Shown: piece by piece, positions 50,770-60,839 of the stretch | Position numbering within the stretch: position 1 is the first letter of the stretch | Layout: each line of letters starts with the position of its first letter | DNA from: Phaeobacter sp. G2 | GTDB lineage: Bacteria > Pseudomonadota > Alphaproteobacteria > Rhodobacterales > Rhodobacteraceae | Direction of reading: 5' to 3' | Assembly (NCBI GenBank): GCA_025163595.1 | Contig: CP104100.1 | Span: forward strand, 496,001 to 560,000 | DNA: 64,000 nt | Position numbers and translations under genes: made by a program | The notes under the pieces: model-generated | Seen by the model: the letters and a program-made list of their open reading frames with translations, nothing else | What the model was told of the DNA's origin: nothing | The model's database searches: none

Positions 50770-53192
50770 TCGGCGGCCTCCAGGGTGAGAGTGGCGAGGG
50801 GCTCGTAGGGGGCTGGCTTGGCCACATGCTGAGCCCAGGGATCCTTGCGGTAGATGGTTTGGGACAGGTCGAACCTGGCCACCAGCGCCGCGCGGGTGGC
50901 CAGGTCACCGATCTGCGCCTGGATCCACTCAAGACCCACTTTGTCCATCCATTTGTAGATGCGATCCAGATATTTGGCGTTCTCGCGGTAGCTCTGCGTG
51001 ACGGCCTTGACCACATCCATGACCTCTTCTTCGGTTGCCACCTGACATAGTAGTGATGTTTCGCGCACATCCATGCCGGCAGCGCCGCCGATGCTGATCT
51101 GATAGCCACTGTCGACGCAGACAATGCCAATGTCTTTGCAGGTGGCCTCGGCGCAGTTGCGCGGGCAACCAGAGACACCGAGTTTCAGCTTATGCGGCGT
51201 CCAGGAGCCCCAAAGCGCCTTTTCCAGCTGGATGCCCAGGCCAGTGCTGTCCTGGGTGCCAAAGCGGCAATGATCAGTGCCAACGCAGGTTTTCACCGTG
51301 CGCAGCCCCTTGGAATAGGCATGGCCCGAGACCATTCCCGCCTGGTTCAGATCATCCCAGATCGCGGGCAGGTCTTCGTTTTTGACCCCCAAGAGATCAA
51401 TGCGCTGCCCGCCGGTGACCTTGACCGTGGGCACCGCGTATTTATCTGCCGCATCGGCAATGGCACGCAGCTCATCCGGGGTGGTGATCCCCCCCCACAT
51501 GCGCGGTACCACGCTAAAGGTGCCGTCTTTCTGGATATTGGCGTGTTTGCGTTCGTTGACAAACCGCGATTGGGGATCGTCCTCGTAGTCCAGCGGCCAG
51601 TCGGCCAGCAGGTAGAAGTTCAGCGCTGGGCGGCAGGTATGACAGCCGCAGGGGGTTTTCCAATTGCAGGCCTGCCAGACCGCAGGCAGGGATTTCAACT
51701 CCTGGGCTTTGATCATGCGCCGCAGATCTTCGTGGGTCATATCGGTGCAGCCACAGACGGGCTGCGCCGTTGGCAGGACAAAATCATCCCCCAGAGTGAC
51801 CGCAAGTACCTGCTCCACCAGCCCGGTGCAGGTCCCGCAAGAGGCCGAGGCCTTGGTCTGGCTGCGCAGGGCTGCGATATCTGTGGCCCCGGCGGCGATG
51901 GCATCTTCGATCTGACCTTTGCAAATGCCGTTGCAGCCACAGATTTCCGCGTCACGCGGTAAGGCTGCAACGGCTGAGAGCGGGTCCGAGGGGGCGCCTC
52001 CCTGATAGGCGGGGCCAAAGATCACCGTGTCGCGCATATCCGAGATATCGGTCTTGTCGCGGATCAGGCCAAAGAACCAGTTGCCATCTGCGGTGTCGCC
52101 ATACATCACCGCGCCGATGATGCAGTCGTCTTCGATCACCAGACGGCGGTAGACGCCCCGGGCGGGATCACGGAAAACGATGTCTTCGCGCCCTTCACCT
52201 TCGGCAAAATCGCCGGCGCTGAACAGATCGCAGCCGGTGACTTTCAGCTTGGTCGACAGTTCCTTGGGGGTGAAAACGGCGGGTTCATCCATCAGGCTAT
52301 TGGCCAGAACCTTGGCCTGATCATACAGCGGCGCCACCAGACCAAAAAGCTGACCGTCAAATTCAACACATTCGCCAACCGCAAAAATATCCGGGTCCGA
52401 GGTCTGCAGCTGGGCGCCCACCTCGATACCGCGCGCGACCTCCAGCCCGGCGTCGGTGGCCAGACGGGTTTCGGGGCGGATGCCCACGGCCATGACCACC
52501 AGATCAGCTTCAAGTTTCTCATCCCCTTCCAGCAGCACAGCTTCGACCTTGTCGGTGCCCAGGATCGCGGTGGTGGAGGCACGGCATTTCACCGTGATAC
52601 CGCGTTTTTCCAGATCGCGGCGCAGCAGAAACCCTGCGGCCTCATCCAACTGGCGCTCCATCAGGTGGCCCATCAGGTGCAACACGGTCACATCCATGCC
52701 GCGTTCCGCCAGACCGGCTGCGGCCTCTAGCCCCAGCAGCCCGCCACCGATGACCACGGCCTTGCCGCCTGATTTTGAGGCTTCGATCATGGCATTGGTA
52801 TCATCCAGATCGCGGTAGGTGATGACGCCGGGCAGATCCTTGCCCTGTACCGGAATGATAAAGGGCGCCGAGCCGGTGGCGATCAGCAGCTTGTCATAGG
52901 AGGTCGTGCCCTTGCTGCTGGTCACGGTTTTGGCGGCGCGGTCAATGGCGGTGACATGGGTACCAAAGTGGCAGGTCACAGCGTTGGTCGCGTACCAGTC
53001 CGCGTCATGGGTGACGATATCCTCATAGGTTTTGTCACCCGACAGCACTGGCGACAGCATGATGCGATTGTAGTTGCCGCGCTCCTCGGCGTTGAACAGG
53101 GTGACCTCAAAATCAGCCTCTGCATCGAAAAGATGTTCCAACACGCGGCCAGATGCCATGCCCGCACCGATAACAACAAGTTTCTGTGTCAT
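50766..53192 (-). CDS. nirB: NADH-dependent nitrite reductase large subunit
   Basis: Reduces nitrite to ammonium with NADH. 808 residues: an N-terminal FAD/NAD module (GAGMASGRVLEHL, later GGGLLGLEAAAGLAERG), a BFD-like [2Fe-2S] pair of segments (CGCNGICKGQIEDAI and CGTCTGLVEQVL; CGCTDMTHEDL), and the C-terminal sulfite/nitrite reductase half with TCVGTDHCRFGTQDS and GVSGCPRNCAEATCKDIG, the [4Fe-4S]-siroheme ligands. Three bases separate it from the nrtCD gene stop. Confidence 0.96.
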   Translation of the reverse strand: MTQKLVVIGAGMASGRVLEHLFDAEADFEVTLFNAEERGNYNRIMLSPVLSGDKTYEDIVTHDADWYATNAVTCHFGTHVTAIDRAAKTVTSSKGTTSYDKLLIATGSAPFIIPVQGKDLPGVITYRDLDDTNAMIEASKSGGKAVVIGGGLLGLEAAAGLAERGMDVTVLHLMGHLMERQLDEAAGFLLRRDLEKRGITVKCRASTTAILGTDKVEAVLLEGDEKLEADLVVMAVGIRPETRLATDAGLEVARGIEVGAQLQTSDPDIFAVGECVEFDGQLFGLVAPLYDQAKVLANSLMDEPAVFTPKELSTKLKVTGCDLFSAGDFAEGEGREDIVFRDPARGVYRRLVIEDDCIIGAVMYGDTADGNWFFGLIRDKTDISDMRDTVIFGPAYQGGAPSDPLSAVAALPRDAEICGCNGICKGQIEDAIAAGATDIAALRSQTKASASCGTCTGLVEQVLAVTLGDDFVLPTAQPVCGCTDMTHEDLRRMIKAQELKSLPAVWQACNWKTPCGCHTCRPALNFYLLADWPLDYEDDPQSRFVNERKHANIQKDGTFSVVPRMWGGITTPDELRAIADAADKYAVPTVKVTGGQRIDLLGVKNEDLPAIWDDLNQAGMVSGHAYSKGLRTVKTCVGTDHCRFGTQDSTGLGIQLEKALWGSWTPHKLKLGVSGCPRNCAEATCKDIGIVCVDSGYQISIGGAAGMDVRETSLLCQVATEEEVMDVVKAVTQSYRENAKYLDRIYKWMDKVGLEWIQAQIGDLATRAALVARFDLSQTIYRKDPWAQHVAKPAPYEPLATLTLEAAE

Positions 53193-53195
53193 GTC

Positions 53196-54872
53196 TTACT
53201 CCGCCGCAATATGTGTGGGTTTCGGTTTGGGTTTGGCGCCGTGCTCGTATTCTTCCAAAAAGTCGAGAACCTCGGCCCGGTAGCTGTAGTAATCAGGATG
53301 TTCCAGCAGCGCCTTACGGCTGCGGGGGCGCGGCAGTTTCACATCGGTGATCTTGCCGATCGTGGCCTGGGGGCCATTGGTCATCATCACCACCCGGTCG
53401 GCCAGCAGAATTGCCTCATCCACATCATGGGTGACGCAGATCGCGGTTACTTTGGTCCGCGACCAGACCTCCATCAGCACCTCTTGCAGCTCCCAGCGGG
53501 TCAGGCTGTCGAGCATGCCAAAGGGTTCATCCAGCAGCAGCAGTTTGGGGGACAGGGCAAAGGCCCGGGCGATGCCAACCCGCTGGCGCATGCCGTTGGA
53601 CAGGCCTGAGGCTTGCTTGTCCATGCTGTCAGCCAGACCAACCCGTTCGAGATAGTATTCCACCACATCCTGGCGCTCCGCCTGGCTGGCACTGGGATAG
53701 ACCCTATCTACGCCAATAGAGACGTTTTCTTTGGCGGTGAGCCAGGGAAACAGATTGGGCGATTGAAACACCACTGCGCGTTCTGGATTGGCGCCTTCGA
53801 TGTGTTTGCCATCCAGCCGGATGCCGCCCTTGGAGATCGGGTTAAGCCCCGCCGCCATGGTCAAAACCGTGGATTTACCGCAGCCCGAATGGCCGATCAG
53901 ACTGATGAATTCGCCCTTCTTCACCTTGAGGTCAAAATCCTCCACCACAGTCAGCGGTCCCTTGGGGGTTGGGTAGACTTTGTGCAGTTGGGAGAAGACC
54001 AGATAGCGCTCTTCCAGCATGGTTTTTTGCGCTTTGGACAGGGCGGCAGGAACACTATGGATGGGGGTTGCATCGGGCAGTTGCCGGGTTTCTTCAATCT
54101 TTGCGGCGATGCCCACATCCATCAGGTATTTGGTGACCTGGGCGCGCAGGGCTTTGAACATCTCGTCGTCATTCATGGCACCACGATCACGGGGGCGCGG
54201 AATGTTGACGGTGACCGGATCGGCCAGGGTGCCATCCGGGTTCAGCGGGATGATCCGGTCGGCCAGCAGGATGGCTTCGTCGACGTCATTGGTGATCAGG
54301 ATGCAGGTCTTTTTCTCCTGCTCCCAGATATCCAGGATCTCATCCGCCAGATTGGCGCGGGTCAGCGCGTCCAGCGCACTTAACGGTTCATCCAGCAGCA
54401 GCATTTCCGGGTTCATTGCCAGGGCGCGGGCCACCGAAACCCGTTGGCGCATGCCGCCGGACAGCTCGGCCGGGCGGCGGGCGATGGCATGGGACAGGCC
54501 AACCATGGCGACGTAGTGGTCGATCTTGGCCTGACGTTCAGAGGCCGACAGCTTGGGGAAGACAGCATCCACCGCCAGGCCGATATTGCCACCCACCGTG
54601 AGCCAGGGCATCAGCGAGTAGCTTTGGAACACCAGCCCGCGTTCGGGACCGGGGGCGGTGATGGGCGCGCCTTTGAAGGTGACGCGGCCGTTATCGGGCA
54701 TCTCCAGACCTGCAACCAGGTTCATCAGGGTGGATTTCCCGGTGCCGGAAAACCCGAGGATGGCGACAAACTCGCCCTCACTGACGTCGAGGTTGATGTC
54801 TTTCAACACTTCGACGCGATCAGTTCCTTGGCCAAAGCCTTTGGAAACGTTTTCGAACTTGAGAATACTCAT
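53196..54872 (-). CDS. Nitrate ABC ATP-binding protein with two ATPase domains
   Basis: A 558-residue protein with two complete ABC domains. First: GFSGTGKST near 39, LSGGMRQRVSVARAL near 135, LLLDEPLSALD near 155. Second: GHSGCGKST near 330, LSNGMRQRVGIARAF near 425 (LSGG changed to LSNG), LLLDEPFGMLD near 447. They are joined by a linker of about 60 residues. It replaces separate NrtC and NrtD and lacks the C-terminal NrtA-like sensor of cyanobacterial NrtC. ATG 54872 is preferred over a start three codons earlier. Confidence 0.93.
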   Translation of the reverse strand: MSILKFENVSKGFGQGTDRVEVLKDINLDVSEGEFVAILGFSGTGKSTLMNLVAGLEMPDNGRVTFKGAPITAPGPERGLVFQSYSLMPWLTVGGNIGLAVDAVFPKLSASERQAKIDHYVAMVGLSHAIARRPAELSGGMRQRVSVARALAMNPEMLLLDEPLSALDALTRANLADEILDIWEQEKKTCILITNDVDEAILLADRIIPLNPDGTLADPVTVNIPRPRDRGAMNDDEMFKALRAQVTKYLMDVGIAAKIEETRQLPDATPIHSVPAALSKAQKTMLEERYLVFSQLHKVYPTPKGPLTVVEDFDLKVKKGEFISLIGHSGCGKSTVLTMAAGLNPISKGGIRLDGKHIEGANPERAVVFQSPNLFPWLTAKENVSIGVDRVYPSASQAERQDVVEYYLERVGLADSMDKQASGLSNGMRQRVGIARAFALSPKLLLLDEPFGMLDSLTRWELQEVLMEVWSRTKVTAICVTHDVDEAILLADRVVMMTNGPQATIGKITDVKLPRPRSRKALLEHPDYYSYRAEVLDFLEEYEHGAKPKPKPTHIAAE

Positions 54873-54877
54873 GGATC

Positions 54878-55951
54878 TCACCGGTTTTCTGTAAAGGTGA
54901 ACATGGACTGCAGCGCAAACATGACGCGATCGAGCAGGAAGCCGATGATGCCGATGGTAAAGACAGCGACCATGATCTTGGCCAGCGATTGCGACGAGCC
55001 GTTCTGGAATTCATCCCAGACAAATTTGCCAAGGCCGGGGTTCTGCGCCAGCATTTCAGCGGCGATCAGCACCATCCAACCCACACCCAAAGACAGGCGC
55101 AGCCCGGTGAAGATCAGCGGCAGCGCCGAGGGCAGTACCAGCTTGGTGATCTTGGCATAGGTGCTCATTTTCAGCACTTTGGAAACGCTGATCAGGTCCT
55201 TGTCGATGGAGGCCACCCCAAGGGCAGTGTTGATCAGGGTGGGCCAGAGCGAACAGAGCGTCACGGTGATCGCCGAAACCAGGAAGGATTTTGAAAACAT
55301 ACCGTCATTGGTGGCGTAGACGGCAGAGACCACCATGGTGACAATCGGCAGCCAGGCCAGCGGGCTGACGGGTTTAAAAATCTGGATGATCGGGTTGATG
55401 GCGGCATTGGCGGTGGGCGACAGCCCGGCCATGATCCCTAGGGGAATGGCAATCACCGACCCGATCAGAAAGCCAAAAAACACGGTTTTGATCGAGGTCC
55501 AGATCTGCTGGTAATAGGTGGGTTTGCCGGTATAGCTTCGCTGGCGCACCTTGTCGGATTTCCCCGCAGCGATCAGTTTGGCGTTGCGGGCATCCTGGCG
55601 GTCATAAAAGGCCTCGGCCTTTTCGCCTTCGCGCAGGGCATCCGCATGCAGGTTGCCGACCTGTTCCCAGACCTGTGCCGGGCCGGGAATAGCGCCAAGC
55701 GAGGTTTGCACCTTAGGGGCCAGGGTAGCCCAGGCGCCGATAAAGATGGCAATGGCCAGCAGCGGAACCCCCAGCAGGCGCCAGATCTCGGTGATCTGCG
55801 CCCGCGGGTTGTCCCCGGCGGCGGCTTTCAGAACCGGTGTCAGCCAGGCGAGCCCCAGCACTTGGAACCAGGCGTCTGCCTTGTTGATCCGCGTAAAAAG
55901 GCGGGCGCGGCGGGCTTCTGCGGCGAGTGTATCTGGGTCAATGGCGGTCAT
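54878..55951 (-). CDS. nrtB: Nitrate ABC transporter permease
   Basis: A 357-residue permease of the NrtB/SsuC group. One membrane helix near 60-80 and five more after residue 150; EAA loop-like [27 protein letters not shown] near 265-290. Between helix one and two is a long hydrophilic loop ([41 protein letters not shown]). ATG 55951 is used; a TTG 11 codons earlier is a weaker option. It sits between nrtA and the fused ATPase gene. Confidence 0.92.
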   Translation of the reverse strand: MTAIDPDTLAAEARRARLFTRINKADAWFQVLGLAWLTPVLKAAAGDNPRAQITEIWRLLGVPLLAIAIFIGAWATLAPKVQTSLGAIPGPAQVWEQVGNLHADALREGEKAEAFYDRQDARNAKLIAAGKSDKVRQRSYTGKPTYYQQIWTSIKTVFFGFLIGSVIAIPLGIMAGLSPTANAAINPIIQIFKPVSPLAWLPIVTMVVSAVYATNDGMFSKSFLVSAITVTLCSLWPTLINTALGVASIDKDLISVSKVLKMSTYAKITKLVLPSALPLIFTGLRLSLGVGWMVLIAAEMLAQNPGLGKFVWDEFQNGSSQSLAKIMVAVFTIGIIGFLLDRVMFALQSMFTFTENR

Positions 55952-56026
55952 AACAGGGGGCCTATGATCTGGAGGAATGTGCAAAAGAGAGGCCCGCCGC
56001 AGCGCGTGGTGCAGCGGGCTGTGGCG

Positions 56027-57394
56027 TTAATCCAGGATTTCGGATCCTGAGACTGTCTGGCTGCCTTTGAGCCCGATCGGCAGGCTTTCGAGATAGGCAT
56101 TGGGCGTGCGCCCGTCGTAGGCAATGCCGTCGATGATATCTGCTGCCGGGGTCGGTGCTTTGAAGCCATCGCTGTCCCAGGGGAAATCGGCCTCATTGGC
56201 CAGGTCTTCATCCACCAACATGCGGGCGGCCTGCAGATAGATGTCGGGGCGGTAGACAGATTTAGCGGTGTCAAAGAACCACTCATCGGTCTTTGCTTCG
56301 GCGATCTGACCCCAGCGGCGCATCTGGCTCAGGTACCAGATTGCATCGGAATAGAAGGGGTAGGTGGCGTTGTAGCGGAAGAAGACGTTGAAATCGGGGA
56401 CCTCGCGGATGTCGCCTTCTTCATATTCAAAGGTGCCCGTCATCGAATTGGCGATAACGGCCGCGTCTGCACCCACATATTCGGATCGCGACAGAATATC
56501 GACCGCTGCGGGGCGGTTGGCGTTATTGTCTGCGTCCAGCCAGATCGCGGCGCGGATCAGGGCCTTGGTCAGGGCGATGGTGGTATTGGGGTTTTCTGCG
56601 GCGAACTCCGCCGAGATGCCAAAGACCTTTTCAGGGTTGTTCTTCCACAGCTCATAATCGGTGATCACGGGCACACCGATCCCCTTGAACACGGCCTGCT
56701 GGTTCCAGGGTTCACCAACGCAGTAGCCAAAGATGGTGCCGGCTTCCATGGTGGAGGGCATCTGCGGCGGCGGGGTGACGCTGAGGAAAACATCGGCGCC
56801 AATCTGGCCGCTGACGTCTTCGGGAGAGTAGAAGCCGGGCTCCAAGCCACCGGCGGCAAGCCAGTAACGCAGCTCGTAGTTATGGGTGGAAACCGGGAAC
56901 ACCATGCCCATCTTGAAGGGCACGCCCTGGTCTTTGTAGTCTTCCACAACGGGCGCAAGGGCGCTGGCGCTGATCGGATGCTGTGGGCGACCATCCTCCA
57001 TCAGCGGAATATGCGGTTTCATCTGCTCCCAAATTTCGTTGGAAACGGTGATGCCGTTGCCGTTGAGATCCATGGAGAAAGGCGTGATAATATGGGCTTG
57101 GGTGCCATATCCGATGGTTGCCGCCAGCGGTTGGCCTGCCAGCATATGGGCCCCGTCCAGCTGTCCGTCGATCACCCCGTCGAGAAGGACCTTCCAGTTC
57201 GCCTGCGCTTCCAGCGTGACAAACAGGCCTTCATCTTCAAAGTAGCCGTTTTCATAGGCCACGGCCAAAGGTGCCATATCGGTGAGTTTGATAAACCCAA
57301 GCGTCAGTTCGTCTTTTTCGAGATCCAGAATATCAGCCATAACGGGACTGGCGCAAAAAGCTGTCGACGCGAGTAGCCATTTTAATGTGTTCAT
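56027..57394 (-). CDS. nrtA: Nitrate-binding periplasmic protein
   Basis: A 455-residue NrtA/CmpA-type binding protein. Signal peptide 1-20 ([14 protein letters not shown]). Ligand-pocket segments: [45 protein letters not shown] and [26 protein letters not shown] precedes ATG 57394; in-frame codons further upstream belong to the leader RNA. First structural gene after the attenuator leader. Confidence 0.93.
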   Translation of the reverse strand: MNTLKWLLASTAFCASPVMADILDLEKDELTLGFIKLTDMAPLAVAYENGYFEDEGLFVTLEAQANWKVLLDGVIDGQLDGAHMLAGQPLAATIGYGTQAHIITPFSMDLNGNGITVSNEIWEQMKPHIPLMEDGRPQHPISASALAPVVEDYKDQGVPFKMGMVFPVSTHNYELRYWLAAGGLEPGFYSPEDVSGQIGADVFLSVTPPPQMPSTMEAGTIFGYCVGEPWNQQAVFKGIGVPVITDYELWKNNPEKVFGISAEFAAENPNTTIALTKALIRAAIWLDADNNANRPAAVDILSRSEYVGADAAVIANSMTGTFEYEEGDIREVPDFNVFFRYNATYPFYSDAIWYLSQMRRWGQIAEAKTDEWFFDTAKSVYRPDIYLQAARMLVDEDLANEADFPWDSDGFKAPTPAADIIDGIAYDGRTPNAYLESLPIGLKGSQTVSGSEILD

Positions 57395-57410
57395 TGTTTT
57401 GGTCCCTGTC

Positions 57411-57445
57411 AAAAACGCAAAAAACCGCACGACTGATACATGCGG
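57411..57445 (-). terminator. Leader terminator upstream of nrtA
   Basis: On the minus strand CCGCATG and CGTGCGG (one G-U pair) form a seven-base-pair stem with a seven-base loop, followed by TTTTTT-GCG-TTTTT. It stands only 17 bases before the nrtA start and after the two hexaloop hairpins, so it is well placed to be the target of NasT antitermination. Confidence 0.8.
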
Positions 57446-57490
57446 GAGGAGGTGCATGCACAATCGAGCGGCTTTGCTCTTGAATTTTTT

Positions 57491-57529
57491 AGCTGGCAAC
57501 GTTGTCAGCCGGTACAGGCATCGTTGCCT
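57491..57529 (-). ncRNA. ANTAR-type two-hairpin leader motif
   Basis: On the minus strand there are two hairpins five bases apart. First (57516-57529): AGGC-[AACGAU]-GCCU. Second (57491-57510): GCUGaC-[AACGUU]-GcCAGC with one internal mismatch. Both have a six-base loop with A at position 1 and G at position 4, the recognised signature of RNA sites bound by ANTAR-domain antiterminators. The terminator at 57411-57445 follows. NasT, encoded just upstream, is the predicted ligand. Confidence 0.8.
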
Positions 57530-57627
57530 TGGGATTGATCATGATGCTTCAGACCAATTTTTGCCATCCTATGGTTTGGTGAAGAGTGCGATTTTTTCTG
57601 CAATGCAGCATTTGCCTATTAATCGGG

Positions 57628-58806
57628 CTAATTTGATCCGGCAAAGTCGAAAATTGCGCCGTTAAAAAAGCGATCCGGGGCTGGAATCACCTGCTCCTGG
57701 GAGGATGGGAGAGGTGTTGCATTTGGGTTTTTGTCTTCGCTATGAGCAGGAGGTTGGGCCACATCCTCGCCAAACGCTGTCAGGGCTTCACGATAGATGT
57801 CGCTGCGAAAACAGGCCTGGGCAATCCGGCGTGACTCAGTTTCATCAAGGTGATGCCAGCGCGATAATACATCCGCGATCCAGTGGGCCTGGCGACGCCA
57901 TGGGAAATTGGCGGATCCTTTGTGAAAACTCATAAACTGATCTGTTTGTTTGGGCCGTTGTCCATGTTTGGTGATGAACCTACCACTGAGCGCCGGATCA
58001 ATTGCCTGGTCAGGGAGATCCAAATGCTGGCTTCGCGTCAGAATTTCGACAGCGAGTGGCGTGTTTTCCGGTTGGTCCAGCCAACAAGCAGCCTTGTAGA
58101 TGGCCCGGATCATTGCACGGCAGAGGGCAGGATGTTCAGAAGCCCATTTGCGTTGCACCCCCAGCACCTTTTCCGGCGAGAACCCCCAGAGCTTAGCGCC
58201 GGGCAGTATCAGCGTTGCATTGCTTTGCTGCACGGCGACAGATCCCCAGGGCTCACCCACACAAAACATATCCAATGTGCCCCCGCGCACGGCATCGGCC
58301 ATTTTGGGCGGAGGAACGGTCACGATCTCTATGCGATCGGCAGCGAAGCCTGTAGCTTGCGACAGCCAGGCCTCCAGCAACATACGGTGCATGGAAAACG
58401 GAAAGGGCACACCAATGCGAAGCCGCTTGGAGCTTGCCGAAAAAATCGCCTCTGCGCTGCCCAGAGGATCGTCGAAGGTGTTGGTCCATCCTGTTTGCTG
58501 CATCTCGCGATCCAAAGCATCGGAGACACCTATTATGGTGCCGTTGACGGACAGCACCATCAGAACATCGATATCGCAGGCGAAGCCACCCAAACCCAAT
58601 GACATTGCAACCGGCATGGGCGACAGCATATGCGCAAAATCAAGCTGCCCAAACGCCAGCATATCCCGCAGAGCCGACCACGAGGGTTGTTTGACCAAGG
58701 TGAGATCAAGCCCCTCCTGGGCGGCGAATTTCAGCTCTTTGGCAACAACCAGCGGCGCACAATCCACAAGCGGAAGATAACCGCAGCGTACTTCTGTCAT
58801 CTTCAT
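57628..58806 (-). CDS. nasS: Cytoplasmic nitrate sensor NasS
   Basis: A 392-residue NrtA-like protein with no signal peptide, so it stays in the cytoplasm. It keeps the nitrate-binding fold (CGYLPLVDCAPLVVAKELKFAAQEGL, LDFAHMLSPMPVAMSLGLGG, MFCVGEPWGSVAV). In Paracoccus and Azotobacter, NasS holds NasT inactive and releases it on binding nitrate or nitrite. Starts in an ATGA overlap with nasT. The C-terminal 40 residues are polar and probably disordered. Confidence 0.92.
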   Translation of the reverse strand: MKMTEVRCGYLPLVDCAPLVVAKELKFAAQEGLDLTLVKQPSWSALRDMLAFGQLDFAHMLSPMPVAMSLGLGGFACDIDVLMVLSVNGTIIGVSDALDREMQQTGWTNTFDDPLGSAEAIFSASSKRLRIGVPFPFSMHRMLLEAWLSQATGFAADRIEIVTVPPPKMADAVRGGTLDMFCVGEPWGSVAVQQSNATLILPGAKLWGFSPEKVLGVQRKWASEHPALCRAMIRAIYKAACWLDQPENTPLAVEILTRSQHLDLPDQAIDPALSGRFITKHGQRPKQTDQFMSFHKGSANFPWRRQAHWIADVLSRWHHLDETESRRIAQACFRSDIYREALTAFGEDVAQPPAHSEDKNPNATPLPSSQEQVIPAPDRFFNGAIFDFAGSN

Positions 58807-59387
58807 CTCAAAAGCTCCGCCGCCGTCACGAGAGAGGTCGCGACATCAATGACTTTGCGGCCCTGGCCCATCGCTGTTTTTCGCAGCAGCACATAGGCCT
58901 CTTCCTCGGAAATATTGCGCGCCTGGATGAGCAAGCCCTTGGCGCGCTCGATCATCTTGCGATCCGACAGCGCCTGTTTTGCGGCGTCCAATTCCGTCTG
59001 CATTTTTGCAATCATCCGAAACCGGGCAATTGCCGTTTCAAGCACTGGTTTGATACGGTCCTTTTGCAAACCATTTACCACATAGGCACTTAATCCGGCC
59101 GAGATCGCCGCCTGGGTCATTTTTTCATCCGAATGATCCACAAACATGGCAACTGGCCGGTTGCGTGCGTTGGAGACAAGGCTGAGGTGTTCAAGCGTAT
59201 CGCGATCTGGGTCGGCGAGGTCGATCAAGATAATGTCGGGGTCGTGCTGCTGCACTGCGTGTTCAAGTGCGGTGGGGGACGAAATGACGGTTACGTCGGT
59301 CCAGCCGCCCTCCTTGAGAGCGCCAATAATTTCATGCGCTGTGGTTTTGTCCCGCTCGACCACAAGTATGGTTAGATCCGTCTGCAT
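58803..59387 (-). CDS. nasT: ANTAR-domain antiterminator NasT
   Basis: A 194-residue response-regulator-like RNA-binding protein. The receiver domain (about 5-120) has Asp56 in IILIDLADPD; the ANTAR domain (about 130-190) shows QALSDRKMIERAKGLLIQARNISEEEAYVLLRKTAM with the conserved three-helix pattern. It is expected to bind the hexaloop hairpins in the nrtA leader and block the terminator. First gene of the cluster. Confidence 0.93.
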   Translation of the reverse strand: MQTDLTILVVERDKTTAHEIIGALKEGGWTDVTVISSPTALEHAVQQHDPDIILIDLADPDRDTLEHLSLVSNARNRPVAMFVDHSDEKMTQAAISAGLSAYVVNGLQKDRIKPVLETAIARFRMIAKMQTELDAAKQALSDRKMIERAKGLLIQARNISEEEAYVLLRKTAMGQGRKVIDVATSLVTAAELLR

Positions 59388-59623
59388 ATGAGCTGGATAG
59401 TGACCATCGCCACCTAAAGACCAGCCACAAAGGGACGTATTGGGCTGGGCTTAGAATAGTGCCTGTCAGGTGGGCAGTTGGCCACAAGGGTGCGCAAAAA
59501 ACAGGCGCTTTGAAAGCGAGGCGCAGCCCTGTCCAGTAGCCCTGTCCACCTGGGCGCATCAATGGCCAAATGCGTCGATGAAAGGCTGTGTTCGCGGGAC
59601 GTGCCCGTTGGCTCATGACAAAA

Positions 59624-60694
59624 TCAGTCCAGGCCCTGCGCAAAGAATGCCGTCACCTCATCAAGGATCAGATCATGCATCGCCGCCCGGTGGGCGCCGC
59701 CATCTTCGCAGATAACTTCGTCTCCCGGCAGTTCCTTGGCCAGAATTTCGTAGCCAGCTGGTTTGCACAGATTGAAGAAATCAAAATGGCTCAACCTGGC
59801 TGGCTCAATGTACCGAAAGCTCCCTGAGGGCAGCGCCTTGATCAGCGCGCGGGACTCGATATCCAGCGTCAAACCAGAGTTCATAATCGGGGCGCCGAAT
59901 ACCAGCAACGGCCTGTCAATCCTGGTCAGGCTTGCGTCCGAAAAGCTCTGGGTTCCGCCGAGATCAAAGACAGCAAATGCGCGAATTCGCTTGTCCGCCA
60001 GATCGGCCTGCATCCGCACTCGATCTTTGGGTGTTTGTGCGATCTGCCAATCCGCAAAGATGCCGCAGGCCAACTCGCTTGGCATTGTTTCACAGAACCG
60101 TTCAAGGCGCTCTGCGTCGTAGCGGGCCCCGGCCAGCGCCAGCGCGGTAAAACCACCAAGTGAATGCCCCGCCATAAAGACCTGATCAGGATCGACCTGC
60201 ACCGGCAATGTCCCCGGCAAAACCGCAAAATCTATCAGTCGGGTGATGTCGCCCGGGCGCTGCCAAAGCGCCCGCCGCTGGTCCGTGTCGCGTTGCCAGG
60301 TTGATGTTCCCGGATGATCAACTGCGGCGACAACAAAGCCTCTGCGGGCCATCTCTGCCGCGAGCCAAGCCTGGTTTCGCGCGTTGCCGAACATGCCATG
60401 GGACAGCACAATCAACGGAAAGGCGCCCGGTGCCGCCTTTGCATCCCGGATGACCTGGGCGCCGACCCAAACCGCGCTCTTGAAATCCGGCTGCGTCGGC
60501 TCTGCTGAGTCGGTCGGATACCAAATCAGCCCTTCGAGCTCCCGGTCGCTGCGCTCGTCTAGGACAACGAGAGTGCTTAATCCGGCCTCATAAGTATGGG
60601 CGGCGACTGGAGCAGTCTCTTGTGCTTGCACGGTCACAGCCGTGAGGCCAAGGGCCAGAAGGGTTAGAAGGGTCAGTGAACAGGTGCGTTTCAT
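59624..60694 (-). CDS. Exported alpha/beta hydrolase
   Basis: A 356-residue secreted hydrolase with signal peptide 1-24 (LTLLALGLTAVTVQAQ). The nucleophile elbow is GHSLGG near residue 175, the oxyanion segment LSHGMFGNARNQAWLA near 97, and a final His in SHFDFF near 305. Layout resembles PAF-acetylhydrolase-like or dienelactone-hydrolase-like esterases. Substrate unknown. It is divergent from the AraC-type regulator gene, 145 bases apart. Confidence 0.85.
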   Translation of the reverse strand: MKRTCSLTLLTLLALGLTAVTVQAQETAPVAAHTYEAGLSTLVVLDERSDRELEGLIWYPTDSAEPTQPDFKSAVWVGAQVIRDAKAAPGAFPLIVLSHGMFGNARNQAWLAAEMARRGFVVAAVDHPGTSTWQRDTDQRRALWQRPGDITRLIDFAVLPGTLPVQVDPDQVFMAGHSLGGFTALALAGARYDAERLERFCETMPSELACGIFADWQIAQTPKDRVRMQADLADKRIRAFAVFDLGGTQSFSDASLTRIDRPLLVFGAPIMNSGLTLDIESRALIKALPSGSFRYIEPARLSHFDFFNLCKPAGYEILAKELPGDEVICEDGGAHRAAMHDLILDEVTAFFAQGLD

Positions 60695-60839
60695 GGGTGG
60701 CGTCCTTTTATTTGCAACACAGGTAGCCTATGAGGAACTGCGATCACCCGGCGTCCTGAAACGCGATCAAGGACGGCACATCGTGGTTCTGTTTTGCGAT
60801 CCGGGACGCAGCGGGACTGGGCTAGCCCAAAGGAGGCCT

